This document shows, in pieces, positions 32,481 to 44,827 of a DNA stretch of 64,000 nucleotides; position 1 is the first letter of the stretch; every line of letters starts with the position of its first letter. The DNA is from Acestrorhynchus altus. Lineage: Eukaryota; Chordata; Actinopteri; Characiformes; Acestrorhynchidae. Below the pieces are notes generated by a model. That model ran no database searches. It was not told the origin of the DNA and was given only the letters and a program-made list of their open reading frames with translations. A program made the translations under genes and the position numbers. The stretch covers positions 29,913,372 through 29,977,371 of the forward strand of contig CM067511.1 of assembly GCA_034509495.1 (NCBI GenBank), given 5' to 3'.

Positions 32481-35320
32481 TCACTGTGCTTGCACTGCAT
32501 GAATGTACTGCCTTTTTTCAGCTCTCAGTCTTCTTCCATTGATGGACTGTGAGACCTGAGCCTCTGACCTGTGGAAGTTGTTGGTGATGTCCACAGCTCT
32601 TATTTTGGGTGTTTCACCATTGCTCTCACTCCTGTTACTGCCCTTGGCCAACCTGTAAGAGGTCTGGTTGTTAGTACACCAGTGGCTTCTTTCTTTTACA
32701 GCATGTTCCACATGTATTTGCTCTTCCAGATGCTTGTGCGATGAAAATGCTTGCTTTCTTCTTATAGACAACTGTTCTTTATGTGGGAATAACCTTTTAA
32801 AACGTCAACTATAGCTTCAGGAATGATGGTGAAACTCATGGCTCAAACCAAGACTACACATTTAGACCTGCTATTAATTGTTTAAACGATTAATAGCCCT
32901 ATAAGTGCACCACTGGGCACATCTGTCAGTCACACGTTTAAACCCAAAAGTCTTAGCTATACAGGAAACCCAAAGGAACCAGCCTTGCCATTCCAATTCT
33001 TTCAAGTGGAGACTGCTTATAATGCATATGGGCCATATGCATCACTATACGTTCTGACATTGTATAAAAATTTATGTGTGTATGTGTGTGTGTGTGTGTG
33101 TTAGAAGTGTGTCTGAATCACTAGGGAATAGGTTGAAATGGGGCTGTCCAGACAGCCTGTCGCCTCTGGCTCCGCCTTCCTCTACCACCCCCTCACTTCT
33201 CCAATATCCCAATGCGAGGGCAGTCTGAGACCCTATCAATTTACATCCAGGGACTGTGGGACAGGCCTGAACAAGAGCAACTGAGTATGTCCGCAGCTGC
33301 ACTATCTCTCCCCATAAAATTCACAGCATAACAATAAAAACAGAGCCGGTGCTCCCGGCTGTCACATGCATGTGAGCAAAATAAAAAAAAATAAATTATG
33401 GTTTATCAGGAAGGGACAGTGGCACATGGGAAACAGTTCCCATATTTGATGGCAGACTAAAGATAAAGCCAAAGAGAATGCTTATCTGTGTGCCAGTGCA
33501 TGCCTGTAAATATCAGCATTTTAAATATGAGAAATGGGAAAGAAAATGGAAGGATGTCGGTTGAAAAGACAGACGTGCCAAGGAAGGCACGAGGAGGGAA
33601 AAGAGAAGGAATGAAATGTGGGCAGAGCAAAATACAGCCTTTGCTTTTTTCCATACTGATACTGAAATCTCAAATTCCGTTTTTCTCAGAAACACTTCTG
33701 AGCTTGAAAAGAGCAAAGATGAATTTGAATCACTTAATGGGAAATTCCTCAAGATTATTCCGAGTGGTTTGGTGTGAAATGCTTTGTTTACGAGAAACGC
33801 ACAGACTACAAAACTGATTACAGTGGTAGTCAGGAGTTGAAATGGTTCTAAAAGCTACATCGCAGAAAGAAATGAAACAGTTATGATTCATATCCTGCCT
33901 GATGTCTTCTGAAAATATTACAAAAGCAAGGCTATTTATTTACTTTTCCTTTGACACTGGGTGGAAATTTGAAATTTAAAATCATTTAATATCAAAATAT
34001 GCTTTTTGTTTGCTGATATTTACATATAGATGTGTTAAACAGCTTAGAACATGGCACATTTTATTGTCACACCGATTTTCCGAGAGGGGTTTCTGACTGA
34101 AAAAGGAAAAACCAGAGCTGAAATATAGAGACCATATCACTCCAGGCAAACCACTCCTCAGCATTAAGAACCGAAAGGCCAGATCGGAATTTGCAAGTCA
34201 GTAACCAGATCTTAACCCATCTGGCACAGATTTCAAAGCAAACAGCAGTGAAGAAACATCACAGAAGATGAAGGCAACAGTTTGGTGATCAGGCCAGTAG
34301 ATCACACACTGCTCTACTCTACTCTAAAATCTGTTTGTCTGCCACCAAAAGTTCTATGCTGTAGAGTTAACTATAGTAGTACATAAAATGCAGATGCTTG
34401 TAATGAAGGGTTATCTGGTTCCTATCTCCATCAATAAATAAATAAATCCAAGTTAACCACTGATTTATGCACAATTTAAAGAATAAAAGAATTTATAATG
34501 CAATATAATCATGTTAAAGAAGCATGCTACTCTACAACACTACCCAAAGGAATGAAAGACATGCAAAACTGGTAACAATAAATTCCCCTAAACCATATTA
34601 ACGAATGTCCAAAATCATATCAATTAACCAATCAAAATAAAAATGCATTAATGAACTTAAACAAACTGTAAAAATGAACAAATTCAAAAACATATTAATT
34701 AAAAAAATATAACTAATATGAAGCTGTAATCATTAACATGCACAAAACTATATTCATTATGATTATAAGCACCTTATGATACATGACTTAAGGATTACTT
34801 ATCAGTACATGTTAAGGAATGTAAACTGTCTGAGATGTTACACCAGTGAAGAGAAAACAGGGACCACTGGTAGAGTTTAAGAGATTGCTGTTACAGTTAC
34901 ACTTTACTGAACCAGTTCTGAGGTGATAAAATACCTCTTTGGATTATCGTTTTCTTCTCGAAACCAATTCCGTCTAAATCATGCTTAAGAAAGGCAGAAT
35001 TTATATAATCTCCCTCCATCTATCCTTCCATCTATCCATCCATCGAAACACATTTCCTAACAGCTTAACATTCCATTCCTTAAACTACTGGGTTGCTATT
35101 CAAGATTTACAGAACACACGTTGATGAACGATGGGCTCGACTGCCAGTACAGTTTTGAAAGGGCACATGGAATGTAATATAACGCTAAATCATGGGCTTT
35201 TGGAGGTGCTATGATTGAGTATTTCCCAGGATTTGCAATGACCGCCACTGCTGTGGACAGTGCAAGCCAATTGTTTTGCCAGCTAATGCTTGTGTCTGCA
35301 TAATTACTCTTTGCAGTTTA
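32481..35320. other. Unassigned non-coding DNA
   Basis: No gene recognised. A (GT)n run lies at 33076-33101, and a GC-richer patch at 33120-33360 is flanked by ordinary sequence. 34430-34800 is strongly AT-rich. A short CCATC/TATC repeat lies at 35013-35045. Confidence 0.5.
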
Positions 35321-35617
35321 CACTTTCCTGACCGATCAAGATCTAAATCTGTACACTTTACTGACCGATAAAGATCTAAACCTGTACACTTTACTGACCG
35401 ATCAAGATCTAAACCTGTACACTTTATTGACCGATCAAAATCTAAACCTGTATATAAAGATCTAAATCTGTACACTTTACTGCCCGATCAAGATCTAAAT
35501 CTGTACACTTTACTGACCGATCAAGATCTAAACCTGTACACTTTACTGACCGATCAAGAGCTAACTATGTACACTTTACTGACCGATCAAGAGCTAAATC
35601 TGTACACTTTACTGACA
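35321..35617. repeat. Minisatellite with an exact 33-base period
   Basis: Units start CACTTTACTGACCGATCAAG and continue ATCTAAACCTGTA. Unit starts fall at 35321, 35354, 35387, 35420, 35453, 35473, 35506, 35539, 35572 and 35605. All steps are 33 except a 20-base truncated unit at 35453-35472. Most units carry both GATC and AGATCT. Because 33 is a multiple of three, an 11-residue repeat (LDRSVKCTGLD) is open on the minus strand; I do not think it is a gene. Confidence 0.93.
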
Positions 35618-35699
35618 GAATCTTGATACTTCAGTTTATAAAATCTGTTGATCAAGATTTAACTCTCTCTTCTTCACCTACTTTCTCCCGTTCCACCCC

Positions 35700-35704
<5 letters not shown>

Positions 35705-35749
<45 letters not shown>
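35705..35749. repeat. (CT)n microsatellite
   Basis: Pure CT run. Confidence 0.96.
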
Positions 35750-35751
<2 letters not shown>

Positions 35752-36249
35752 GCGAGGACATTTACCAAGCAAATCCCTGCTGGACCCTAAAGGAGCCTGT
35801 TTCACAATCAAAACCTGTTGCTACAGAATTCATTTGGCCCAATGTCTTTTCCACATCAAATCACAGATTAAATATAAATCCTCGAAGTATTAACGACCGA
35901 GCAGTCGACCCCCACCCACAGCAAAATGGCAGGCAACCGAGCAAAGAGGGCATGTAGCCATGTGAGGAAAAGGAAGAGAGAGAAAAACAGAGAGAATATT
36001 CAAACATGAATAAATGAATAAGAAATTGAGCGTGCTCTTTCTAAAGGTTCCGTCCTTCTGTATTTTTTTTAGTCATTTAAAAGCCCAGCTGTGATATAAC
36101 TGGGTAGAGAGTCTGAAGGGATTCAGTCTAATACAAATGATACATTTTTATGGGAAGTGTCCTATTATGTCCTTTCTATTATGTCTATTAATCTATTTTA
36201 TGACATATTATAGCATATAAATTAGAATACAGTGATTTTGATCTGTTTG

Positions 36250-36476
36250 TAAAACTTTTGTTTTAAAAGTTGATACTGTGATTAGTAATCTATTCAAATT
36301 TAAACCTAATGTTTCTAATGTTTTGAGATTATGGATTTCTGGTTTTAATATAAGCCTTATTGATCAACAGTAACATGAAAAGGCCTGAAATGTCACTAAT
36401 GAATATAAAATATGACAGTTTAACTTTTTGAATGAAATTGTGACCTTTTTAATGATATCCATATATTTGTGATGCA

Positions 36477-36478
<2 letters not shown>
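36250..36478 (+). mobile_element. Interspersed repeat copy, sister of 45966-46190
   Basis: It shares, in order, AAAGTTGATACTGTGA, GTAATCTATTC, GAGATT(A/C)TGGATTTC, CTGATCAACAG or TTGATCAACAG, AATATGACAGTTTA and GAATGAAATTGT with 45966-46190 in the same orientation. The wording resembles a fish MITE with a TTGAGATGCACCTGT-type end. Here the end runs into (TA)n. Confidence 0.6.

Positions 36479-36528
<50 letters not shown>
36479..36528. repeat. (TA)n microsatellite
   Basis: Pure TA run of about 49 bases at the end of the preceding repeat. Confidence 0.96.
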
Positions 36529-36529
<1 letters not shown>

Positions 36530-37730
36530 TACAATATAATTCATATTTTCCCTTGTATGAACACTGGGCACCTGTATGAGGAAATGTTTATATCAGGCCA
36601 TGTGACTGCTGGCCACTTAGACATATCTCAAATATATTTGTGGTTATGAATAGCAAAGAAATCAGCTTATTTCTCACTGGTACTGAGGCTTCCATTGTCT
36701 ATGCCAGCCATTTCCTTACTTTTTCAGACCCAACAAACTGTCAGGTGTCTCGTGTCATGTACAATATATCTACAGTAGCTTGTTTTGGCAAGTTGTAAAA
36801 TTGCCCTTGTCATAAACTTTGCTTAGTGAGACTAACAATTCCAATATGCTCCGGATATTGTCAGATACGGCACATGCAATGTAGTGGGGGATAAACACAA
36901 CCAGACAGATCAGGTGTCTCGATTTCTTATCCCATAGATATTTCTCACTTAAATATACCATTACTGGCCCAGTATGGATTACTGCCTTCCCTGAGGATGG
37001 GCCTGTCAACCACTAGAGAGTGCTCCATGAACCATTAGTGGTCCCTGGCCTGCATGTTGAGAAACCCTGGACTCGATGATACTGGTAGTTAACTGCTGTT
37101 CACTAACATTTACGTAATGTTATATTAATATGCAATTGTGTTTGAATTTACTAACAGTGTGAAATTTACATTGTACTCTTTTTCTACACATGCACCAGCA
37201 ATGTTTCTCAACCAGAAATCAATCTTTTCTGTCCCATGCATTGGTTTGCCCACCCTTTGTGTTGCAAGGGTTCTGATTTTTTAACAAGCTCGCAGATCTT
37301 GATTAGTAATTCAGGACAGAGGCATGTCACTAATCAGGATCCAAAAACTGACCCTTCAAACCTTTCTCGTCCTTATATGGGCTCCTCTTAGTCTGTTTTT
37401 TAAAGATTAAAAACAAAAGTAATTATGACAGTCAAGCATCGTCGATTATCTACAGTGCAGACTTATTGACAGGCTGCTGTGGCCCAAAGACTCCACAGTT
37501 GAAGTAAGCAGAACATCTACAACAGGTGTCAGAAACCCGTAGCTCCAGAGCTGCATGTGGCTCTTTCATCCTTATACTGCGGCGCCGAGTGGTTTGGGAA
37601 AATAAATTATAAGTATTTAATTGTAAGTGTATTTTGTGTTAGTTCTTTTTTTAATATTTGACTTTTAAAATGGAAAATTATTGTGATTTTCAAATATTAA
37701 AATAAAATATTTTATTATTTTTCGTCCCTC
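36529..37730. other. Unassigned non-coding DNA
   Basis: No gene or clear repeat family seen; AT-rich, with short frames only. Confidence 0.5.
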
Positions 37731-37758
37731 AAAATAAAATAAAATAAAATATATATAT
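37731..37758. repeat. (AAAAT)n(AT)n short tandem repeat
   Basis: Several AAAAT units followed by ATATATAT. Confidence 0.9.
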
Positions 37759-38480
37759 GGAGGAATGAAAAGAACACCTTATCAGCTATTAAACACGGGG
37801 GTAGATGCATCATTTTTGGGCTTGTGTTGCCACCGATGGTGTTTGGAGTAAAGAGAAGAAAGAATTCCAGAAAATACCAGCAAATCCTGGATGCAAATAT
37901 CAAACCATCTTTTTAAAGCCGGAAGACAAACGTGGTACAAAAGGATACTGACCCAAAGAATCCAGGACTACTTTAATCGACACAAAGTGAGGACTTTGGA
38001 ATGACCCTCACATTCCCCTTAAATATCACAGAATAGCATAGAGCTCAAACAAGCTGCGCATGCAAAATGACCCGAGAATATCTGAGAACTAGAAGCCTCC
38101 TGGAACGCGTTTGCAGGCTGTGAATTGCTGCCAAGGCGAGTATTATTAAGTCCTGACTCTAAACATGCCCAAACTGCACAGGCCACATTGATGATTTTGA
38201 TCTTTTTTATTTATTTATTTGTTTATTTTTTGTTGCTATGAAACACCAAAGCAACACAGGGGAGGTTAACCAAGAAAGTGTGAATGTTTTACGATGGACA
38301 AGTCAAAGTCTTGGTCTCAGTCCAACTGAGAACTTGTGGCTCTCTTTGAAAACTGGTCCAGACGCATGATCCAACCTCAACCAACACGATCAGCTTGCCA
38401 GTAAATTAACAGAATGATATCACAGGATTTTATCACACAAATGTGTCCCAGGTTACACAGTGTAACACAGTTCTCCCAAA
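37755..38480 (+). mobile_element. Tc1-like transposase relic, apparently joined from two families
   Basis: The first part (to about 38260) reads like the C-terminal half and 3' flank of one fish Tc1 family: AAATACCAGCAAATCCTGG, GCAAATATCAAACCATCT, GGAGCTCAAACAAGC-type text (here AGAGCTCAAACAAGCTG) and CCCAAACTGCACAGGCCAC. From about 38290 the text (CAGTCCAACTGAGAACTTGT, GAAAACTGGTCCA) matches the C-terminal region of another family. The order is collinear within each part, but many stops and deletions are present. Confidence 0.6.
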
Positions 38481-39819
38481 TGTTTTTTTTTTTCTGTCCA
38501 GAGACACATAGTGAAGTTAGGAACGTGCCAAGCCCTGAGAAGGCCTGATAGAGACCCTATTAGAGGTCAGTGGACCTTCACCGTGATTTTGGAGCTTTTA
38601 TACAGCAGAAATACTGTTACATACTGTTGCTTTAAACAAACACATTGATAACAGTTCTACTGTGCACACTGAACACTGAGCATTGTCTGCAGCCTGGTTT
38701 CCACTTGCAGTGTGTAACCGCAGTGTCCTCAAACACTGCATCAGCCTCAGAGAGGAGTGTGATTAATCTGTCACTGTCACTAAGTGGAGCGACGCCGACA
38801 GTCATGCAGCAGCCATGCAAATTTCACATTCCGGCAAATTATACATGTCTTGCTCATTCTGTTCCTCCCCTCTGACTTTGTCTTTTCTACGTCCTTCTCT
38901 CCCTTTGCATTCATCTCTTAATCATGTGCCTTTGGTCTTCCTTTTCAAACAACTTTGGCTTCAAAGCTCAAGGCAAACTGCGGGCCTAAAGTGCCACTGA
39001 CAGTTACCATTCTGAAGTTATATGATAGGAAAAAGCTCAGTGTAGCAAGAAAAGACTGCTTATTTCTATGCACGTGATTCAGTCATGCTCTCGCTTGCGC
39101 TCTGCTTCTATCACCGTAATTTCCCATCCCTGTGTTTTTCCCCCTCCTTCTGAAAAGTCAGAGTGTGATTCATCAGAACAATGCCGTTGCGGTGGCGCTC
39201 CCGAAGGGGACACGTTTATTTTTTCCACACTTGAGCTCTGCTGGCGTGGTGCCTTCATCTTCCCACAGTAGAAATTAAAGAGCAGAGAATGTCTATTAAA
39301 TGTGCAATCAACACGTTCTGCACTAAACGTCTAAATAAATCCAAAATAATGCAACCCTGCCGTGTTCATATTGATAGCATGGCCATGATTGAACACCGAA
39401 AATGAAAAATCAGTTCTTGGATAAATAATTACTCGCTGGTATTAGTGGAATCTACACACTCGCACTGGGTACCTCCCACAGCTGCCACGAGGCTAGCTAT
39501 GGGATTTCTGACCGACGAATCAAGCCCACACACACTTTCTACAGGACCTTAATGGGGTAATTAAAGGGGTTGAGTAAAAACACAAGCTGGAGCTAAAAAC
39601 TCAGCAAAACACCTGAGGCCTCGTTTGTGGACAGAAAGGTTACTAGGACAGCCAGTGGCATCTTGATTATGGCTGGAGAAATGGAAGGGAAATGCCATGT
39701 GTTTTGTATGGTATGTCCCAGGGACGTACAGTGAAAGGGTGACAGCTGCTTAATTTTAGCTGGAACATTATACTGGTAATGTAGCCACTTTACGACACAA
39801 TCACACATCCCCTAATTAT
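38481..39819. other. Unassigned non-coding DNA, possible conserved element
   Basis: No gene recognised. 39060-39440 has mixed composition, is repeat-free and is unlike the surrounding AT-rich sequence; it could be a conserved non-coding element, but conservation cannot be judged here. Confidence 0.4.
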
Positions 39820-40062
39820 AAGGTAAAGGAGCTCATGGACCCACTGTGTTGTGCACTCAAGGGAACCTGTCCTCCATATTTAACCCATCCACACACACTA
39901 GGGGAGCAGTAGGCAGCCCTTTCCATGGTGCTCGGGGGGGAAAGGGGGGAGTTTAATAGCTTGCTCGAGATCACTAGTCACGTCCTGCCAGTTCAGGGAG
40001 TCAAACCAGCAATCTTCCAATCACAAGGCTGGTTCCCTCACCACCAGGCCACGGCAACTGCG
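39820..40062 (-). mobile_element. tRNA-derived SINE, near full length
   Basis: On the minus strand the head has A box GTGGCCTGGTGG (40052-40041) and B box GGTTTGACTCCCT (40008-39996), the spacing of a tRNA promoter. The body follows the family order down to ATTTAACCCATCCACACACA near 39880-39900 (complement in element sense). It contains a G-rich patch at 39935-39950. It is the best-preserved copy in the window. Confidence 0.8.
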
Positions 40063-40309
40063 TTTATTTAGAATAAACAAATGAAACACTGACATTACTT
40101 CACCATAAGCTGTAGCTTAACCAAGTTCTCAACAAATCCCCGAATGTACAGTCACAGTCCATTACCTTGTTTACCAAATCAATCCCTTATTAAAAGAAAA
40201 TGAGTGGGCTGCTTGTAGAACTGCACAAATCAATGCTATTAGCAACCAAACCCGTGTAATGTGCTACTGTATATTAGTGTGGCAGCTTGTATTCAGGGTT
40301 CCAGTATGC

Positions 40310-40390
40310 CTTTGAGTTCTGATTCACCAGCCCCTGATTCGATTTGATTCCCCATTCGATTCGAAACCACATTCAATTCGGGAATCCTGT
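40310..40390. repeat. GATTCGATT-rich repeat fragment, possibly hAT-derived
   Basis: Repeated GATTCGATTTGATTCC and ATTCGATTCGAAACC words, as seen near the ends of some fish hAT-type repeats. No partner end found. Confidence 0.3.
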
Positions 40391-41800
40391 ATTTCACGTC
40401 AGCTTTCTGAACTACAGCCCGAAATTATGTTACCAGTCTATCTAAAATACAATCATCGGCACTCACACTGCAACAGATCATCCTCATCCTCAGGATCAAA
40501 TCAACTCAAAACTGATACCTGGTAATCCCCCAGTAAGGCCTGCTGGACCATGCTGTTATGTCATGAACAGCTGACTTTGGGTGGGTTATCAAAGCTTGCA
40601 CTGTGTCTGACAGTGTGTCTCTTGTTACTTGTGCTTCTCTCACAACAACCAACAAATACAAAGTTTCCGATGGTGTTTTTACAATGTTTCTAGGACAAAG
40701 ATTCACAGAGTTATTTCAGTGTTTAAGTGGTTTGCCGGTGGGAGCACCGACTCCAGAGGGTTAAGGGTTGATTTTGGCGTTACATGAATCAATATCCGAT
40801 TTTTTTTTAAAACCCCAACCCCATGTGCTAGTTGTAAGGGAAGTAGGGTTATAATACACTTTAGTGCTCTGCTGAAAGGCCTAAATGATTTAAATGATGG
40901 CATTATGCTGGGTTTTTCAGGCAATCAGCACATCACCTTTCATTGACATCAACTAACATGCCAGTGTAAAGTGCTCTGTTTTGGGTAGTGCTGTGATATT
41001 ATATAACAAAATGCTTTGCTATATTTCACTCTTATACTAGATTTAATGGCAGTACGGTGACCATAGTCTTATTTTAGCATGCAAACATTTGATGTCTGTT
41101 ACTGTGAATAGCTAAGAGAATTAAAAAAAAAATACCTGCTCTCCAAAAAGCAAAACATGGGCTCCAGAGTGGTAAAGTGCAGTTTCCTTAGTTGAATAAG
41201 TAAAGTTTGATACATAGAACTGACATACCTTGACTCGCAAACACTGTTGTGAAAAGAAAATCCAGCACAACCAAAACAGAGCAATAAAAGGCATCTATTT
41301 CAAACCTCCCCAGTCGTGACTTACTGACGTTATTTATGAACACCACCAAAACTGACCTACACCCAGTCTACTAGCCAAGCCTGTACACGTCGAAAGTCGA
41401 GAAGTTTAAAAATGCGACGGTCACTTCAGCACAATATGGTTTTGCCTCTTATGCCTTTCAGCCATAAGTCACGACCTCGGCAAATACATCAAGGAACGAC
41501 AAACGTACACTCAATAATGCCTTCTTTGGCACCTTGTAGTTCAAAAGGATATATATTTACTAAGAAATATTACTTTTCATTTACATTTGTATACCTAAGG
41601 TTATAAATATATATGCTGACTAGCTGTGCTGCTCTATTGCTACTCTAATGATGTCATGCATGATGAGACCAAAGTCCCTGTAGACTTGAAAAATATTCTC
41701 AATGTCACAGTTATGCATATACACAACATAGGTATTACATATGCGGGGGCGTGGAAGGAAGGCTGCTGGGGGATTTCTGTTCATTCTATATGAAGCATGA
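40391..41800. other. Unassigned non-coding DNA
   Basis: No gene or repeat family recognised. Frames are short and unremarkable. Confidence 0.5.
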
Positions 41801-41816
41801 GATATATATATAGAGG

Positions 41817-41869
<53 letters not shown>
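41801..41869. repeat. (TA)n(GA)n compound microsatellite
   Basis: Short TA run, GGGAGG, then a GA run of about 48 bases. Confidence 0.95.
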
Positions 41870-41871
<2 letters not shown>

Positions 41872-42635
41872 GTAGAGCAGCAGTTTTACTTTAATGTGGT
41901 AGCAAAGTCACATGCTTAGATTTAATTGTAGCTCTGCAGGGTTCTTTCTGAACATATGGGGGCCCTTAGTGATATTCCACTTGGGGGCCCTTGCCCACCA
42001 CAATCATGTTATAATATTAATGAATAAAAATAAATTGCCATGTGGAGCTTTCGAGGCAGCAGTATTATAATGTGTTTCAGCGTGCTTGCATTGACTCATG
42101 CGTATATGCAAGCTTTAGTGCCAGCAGTTTCCATGGTATGGCATGCTAGTGTGTTTTAATGAGCTCATGTCCTTTCAGTGCAGTTCATAGATGCCTTTAT
42201 TTATAGCAGTGTGCACTCGTTTTTAAATGCATTAATAAGCTATTCTTAAAGTTCCCTTTTTTTTAATTGAGGCTTGATGTTGGATTTGGCTTAAGATGAA
42301 TGCACTGATGCAAGCCTCAGCCCCCTCTGCTTCTCCAATGCGAACACCCTTTTAATATTCAGCCTTCCATCGATTGTTCTCAAAGGTAGCTCTCTTGTTT
42401 TCGCTTCTGTCAAACGATGGGTGGAATCCTAAATGTGTGTGTGCGCACATGTGCGGATAAACACGCGCTTAGGCTTCCAAATTGAGAGATTTAGACATGA
42501 GGGTGTTGCCTTTGGAGCTGCATGTCTGTCTTAAGCTTGGTGGCTACTTAGCATGTCTGAATATTTCATTTGTATTCAATCCGTCATTTTCGGCTAGATA
42601 AAAAAGATTGCAGTGTGTTTAAATCCAAATTGAAC
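41870..42635. other. Unassigned non-coding DNA
   Basis: Nothing supportable found. Confidence 0.5.
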
Positions 42636-43115
42636 AACCTCCATGTCTTTCTTCTCCCTCCGTGTCGCCCTCTCTCTCCTCCATTATACTCCATATCTGA
42701 ACGTGCTCTGAATAAGAAACAAGGCAGCTGATTGAGTCGCAATTTCTCTCTGCCGCTCTCAAGCAAGCCCTTCTGTTTCATCATGCCTCGTTTTTCTCAG
42801 CCTCTCTTTCCTTCTTTCCTTCTCCTTCTCTCCTCTCCCTCATACACACACATGCTGTCTCTCCTCGGCATTTCATAATCTAGCTCTTCCTCCTGTCCTA
42901 AACCCTCTTTCATCTCCTCCTCCTCCCAATTCGTCTGCCTTTGATTCTCTCATTTCGTCTGTCTCTTTCTTTGCTGCCTCTCCCTTTTTTTTTTTTTTTT
43001 TCTTCCTGCAAGCCATTCTGCTTGGTGAGCCACATCAAGCTTCATTCCTTCTTTCTCTCACTCTCTTTCTCTCTCCTCGTCCACTGCACTCCTTTAATCC
43101 TTTTTTTTCTACCCA
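42636..43115. repeat. Pyrimidine-rich low-complexity stretch
   Basis: The plus strand is rich in C and T (TTTCCTTCTTTCC, CTCTCCTCTCC, an 18-base T run near 42986-43003). The 189-residue plus-strand frame over it (42941-43510) begins as a translation of this tract and shows no domain. Confidence 0.7.
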
Positions 43116-43429
43116 GTTCTCGTTGGGCTGATGAAAACCTTCACCCTGCACAGGAAAAAAAAAAAAGAAAACAATCTGCCGATGTCCCTGTTCCCACCGG
43201 CCAAACAAACGGCGGTAATCGGATTGTGCCACGCCGGGTCTCATTCAACATCACCCTCGAACATGAGCGCCTCTGTCCTATTCTTCTGCCGTGCTGTTCA
43301 ATCACATCATGCCGTAAAACACCGCTACAGACCTGTGCCCATTTTGGACACAGAGTTCAAATCATTCCTGCAGACAGTTCCTTTCCAGTGGCCCTGAATT
43401 GCAAGGAAAATGCTGCTCTCACACTCATC

Positions 43430-44000
43430 TCTTGGTCAAAAGGTTCTTCCAGTGATGGAAGAACCCTTTTTGTAAAACAGATGAACAGAAGAACATCTTA
43501 CCAGGTATAATGAAGTGGATGTGAAGGTTCTTAACCGACCTAACACCCCTACATTTTTCAAGCATGGTTTTTACAGGATCCAAAAATCTTCTACTATACA
43601 TTTTATACAACCTCCACATCCCTCTGAATCCTATACCCTGCGGCACAGCACCAAATCTTTCCTTTCTGATCATTCATTCATTCATTAGGGACCTTCTCTT
43701 ATCATCACATACCTTCAGTACTGAGCCAAATATGAGAAAGCACTCTCAATGTCAAAAGAGAGTTTCCAGACGTTCACAGATGTAGAGACCATGGAACCAA
43801 CAACTATGCAAGGCCTGGTAAACTGTAGCCATCAGATACCTAACGTTTCATCAAGCTTTCCTCAAGCTCCACTCCCACCTGAGATCTGGAAGAATCCACA
43901 GGTGTCTCTGCTCCCTCCTTCCACTATGAGAGAACTTTACTCCATAAAGTTTGATGAAGAGGCTGTTACTGAGAAATGACAATAAAGAACCTCAACATCA
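43430..44000. mobile_element. Possible MITE bounded by AGGTTCTT and AAGAACCT
   Basis: AAAAGGTTCTTCCAGTGATG at 43438-43457 is partly complementary to AAAGAACCTCAACATCACTG at 43984-44003, giving candidate terminal inverted repeats about 560 bases apart. The 76-residue frame 43749-43979 lies inside and resembles nothing I know. Confidence 0.4.
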
Positions 44001-44461
44001 CTGAATGTCACACCTGAATGAACTAATGTTTAAGACTTTCAAGGAGTGGAACATTCTCGCTGCAGATTTCTGCAGAGAAACAGACTTTTAACTCAGAAAG
44101 ATCAAATGCACTGACGCTTATGTTTATGTGGATCATTTCTATTGGTCTATTGGTCCAAATGTCACATTTTTTAATAGTGTAAGAAATCTAGCAAAATCTA
44201 ATTTCATATATACCCATACATTATGTTTTGTGTATAGACTGTGTATTATGACATGGTTAGCAGTAAGTAAATTGATTATAAAGAGACATCACATCAGGGG
44301 ATGGCTTGGGAACCCCCACACCTGTGTAAAATGTGAAGCGAGACACTGGCCAGCATGCTCATGACAAGTAATGAGTTTGAGCAAGACCAGGTATTGGGTG
44401 CCAGATGGGAGGGACATTCAGTTTCCAGTTGTGTGTGCATTTAACGTAATTAACCTTCCTT

Positions 44462-44567
44462 GATCCACAATGATGCATCGGTATCAGGATATGTCACAGA
44501 AGGCCTTACCACCATCAGTGGACAATGCATTGGTTGGGAATGATCATGACCTGTGGCATTTGGTAGG
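44462..44567 (+). repeat. Local duplication, copy 1
   Basis: About 106 bases (GATCCACAATGATGCATC to CTGTGGCATTTGG and on to TAGGA) recur at 44722-44827, exactly 260 bases away, with six differences by eye (about 94% identity). Confidence 0.93.
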
Positions 44568-44721
44568 ACACTGCAAATTACTTTATCTTCTATAGGACAT
44601 GGCAAGAGCTAGAACATGATAACAAGTTCCTACAGGTTAACTAGCGCTGGGATTCATTATACTATACCAAATCAGAATTTTTCTCCGTACACAAATGCTT
44701 ACTCAGCAAAGAACCACCTTA

Positions 44722-44827
44722 GATCCACAATGATGCATCTGTATCAGGATACGTCACAGAAGGCATTACCACCATCAGTGGACAGTGCATTGGTTGGGAA
44801 TGATTATGACCTGTGGCATTTGGCAGG
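44722..44827 (+). repeat. Local duplication, copy 2
   Basis: Second copy of the block at 44462-44567. The spacer between the copies (44568-44721) is not duplicated. Confidence 0.93.

Noticed and set aside
39996..40052. Possible tRNA gene from A-box and B-box signals
   Set aside because: The boxes belong to SINE heads present in several copies; no complete cloverleaf or acceptor stem was seen.
42941..43510. 189-residue plus-strand frame
   Set aside because: It starts in a pyrimidine-rich tract with poly-T. Composition is low complexity, no domain is seen, and other frames are open in parallel.
43749..43979. 76-residue plus-strand frame with a nearby AATAAA
   Set aside because: No recognisable family, and it lies inside a candidate MITE; a real gene cannot be supported.
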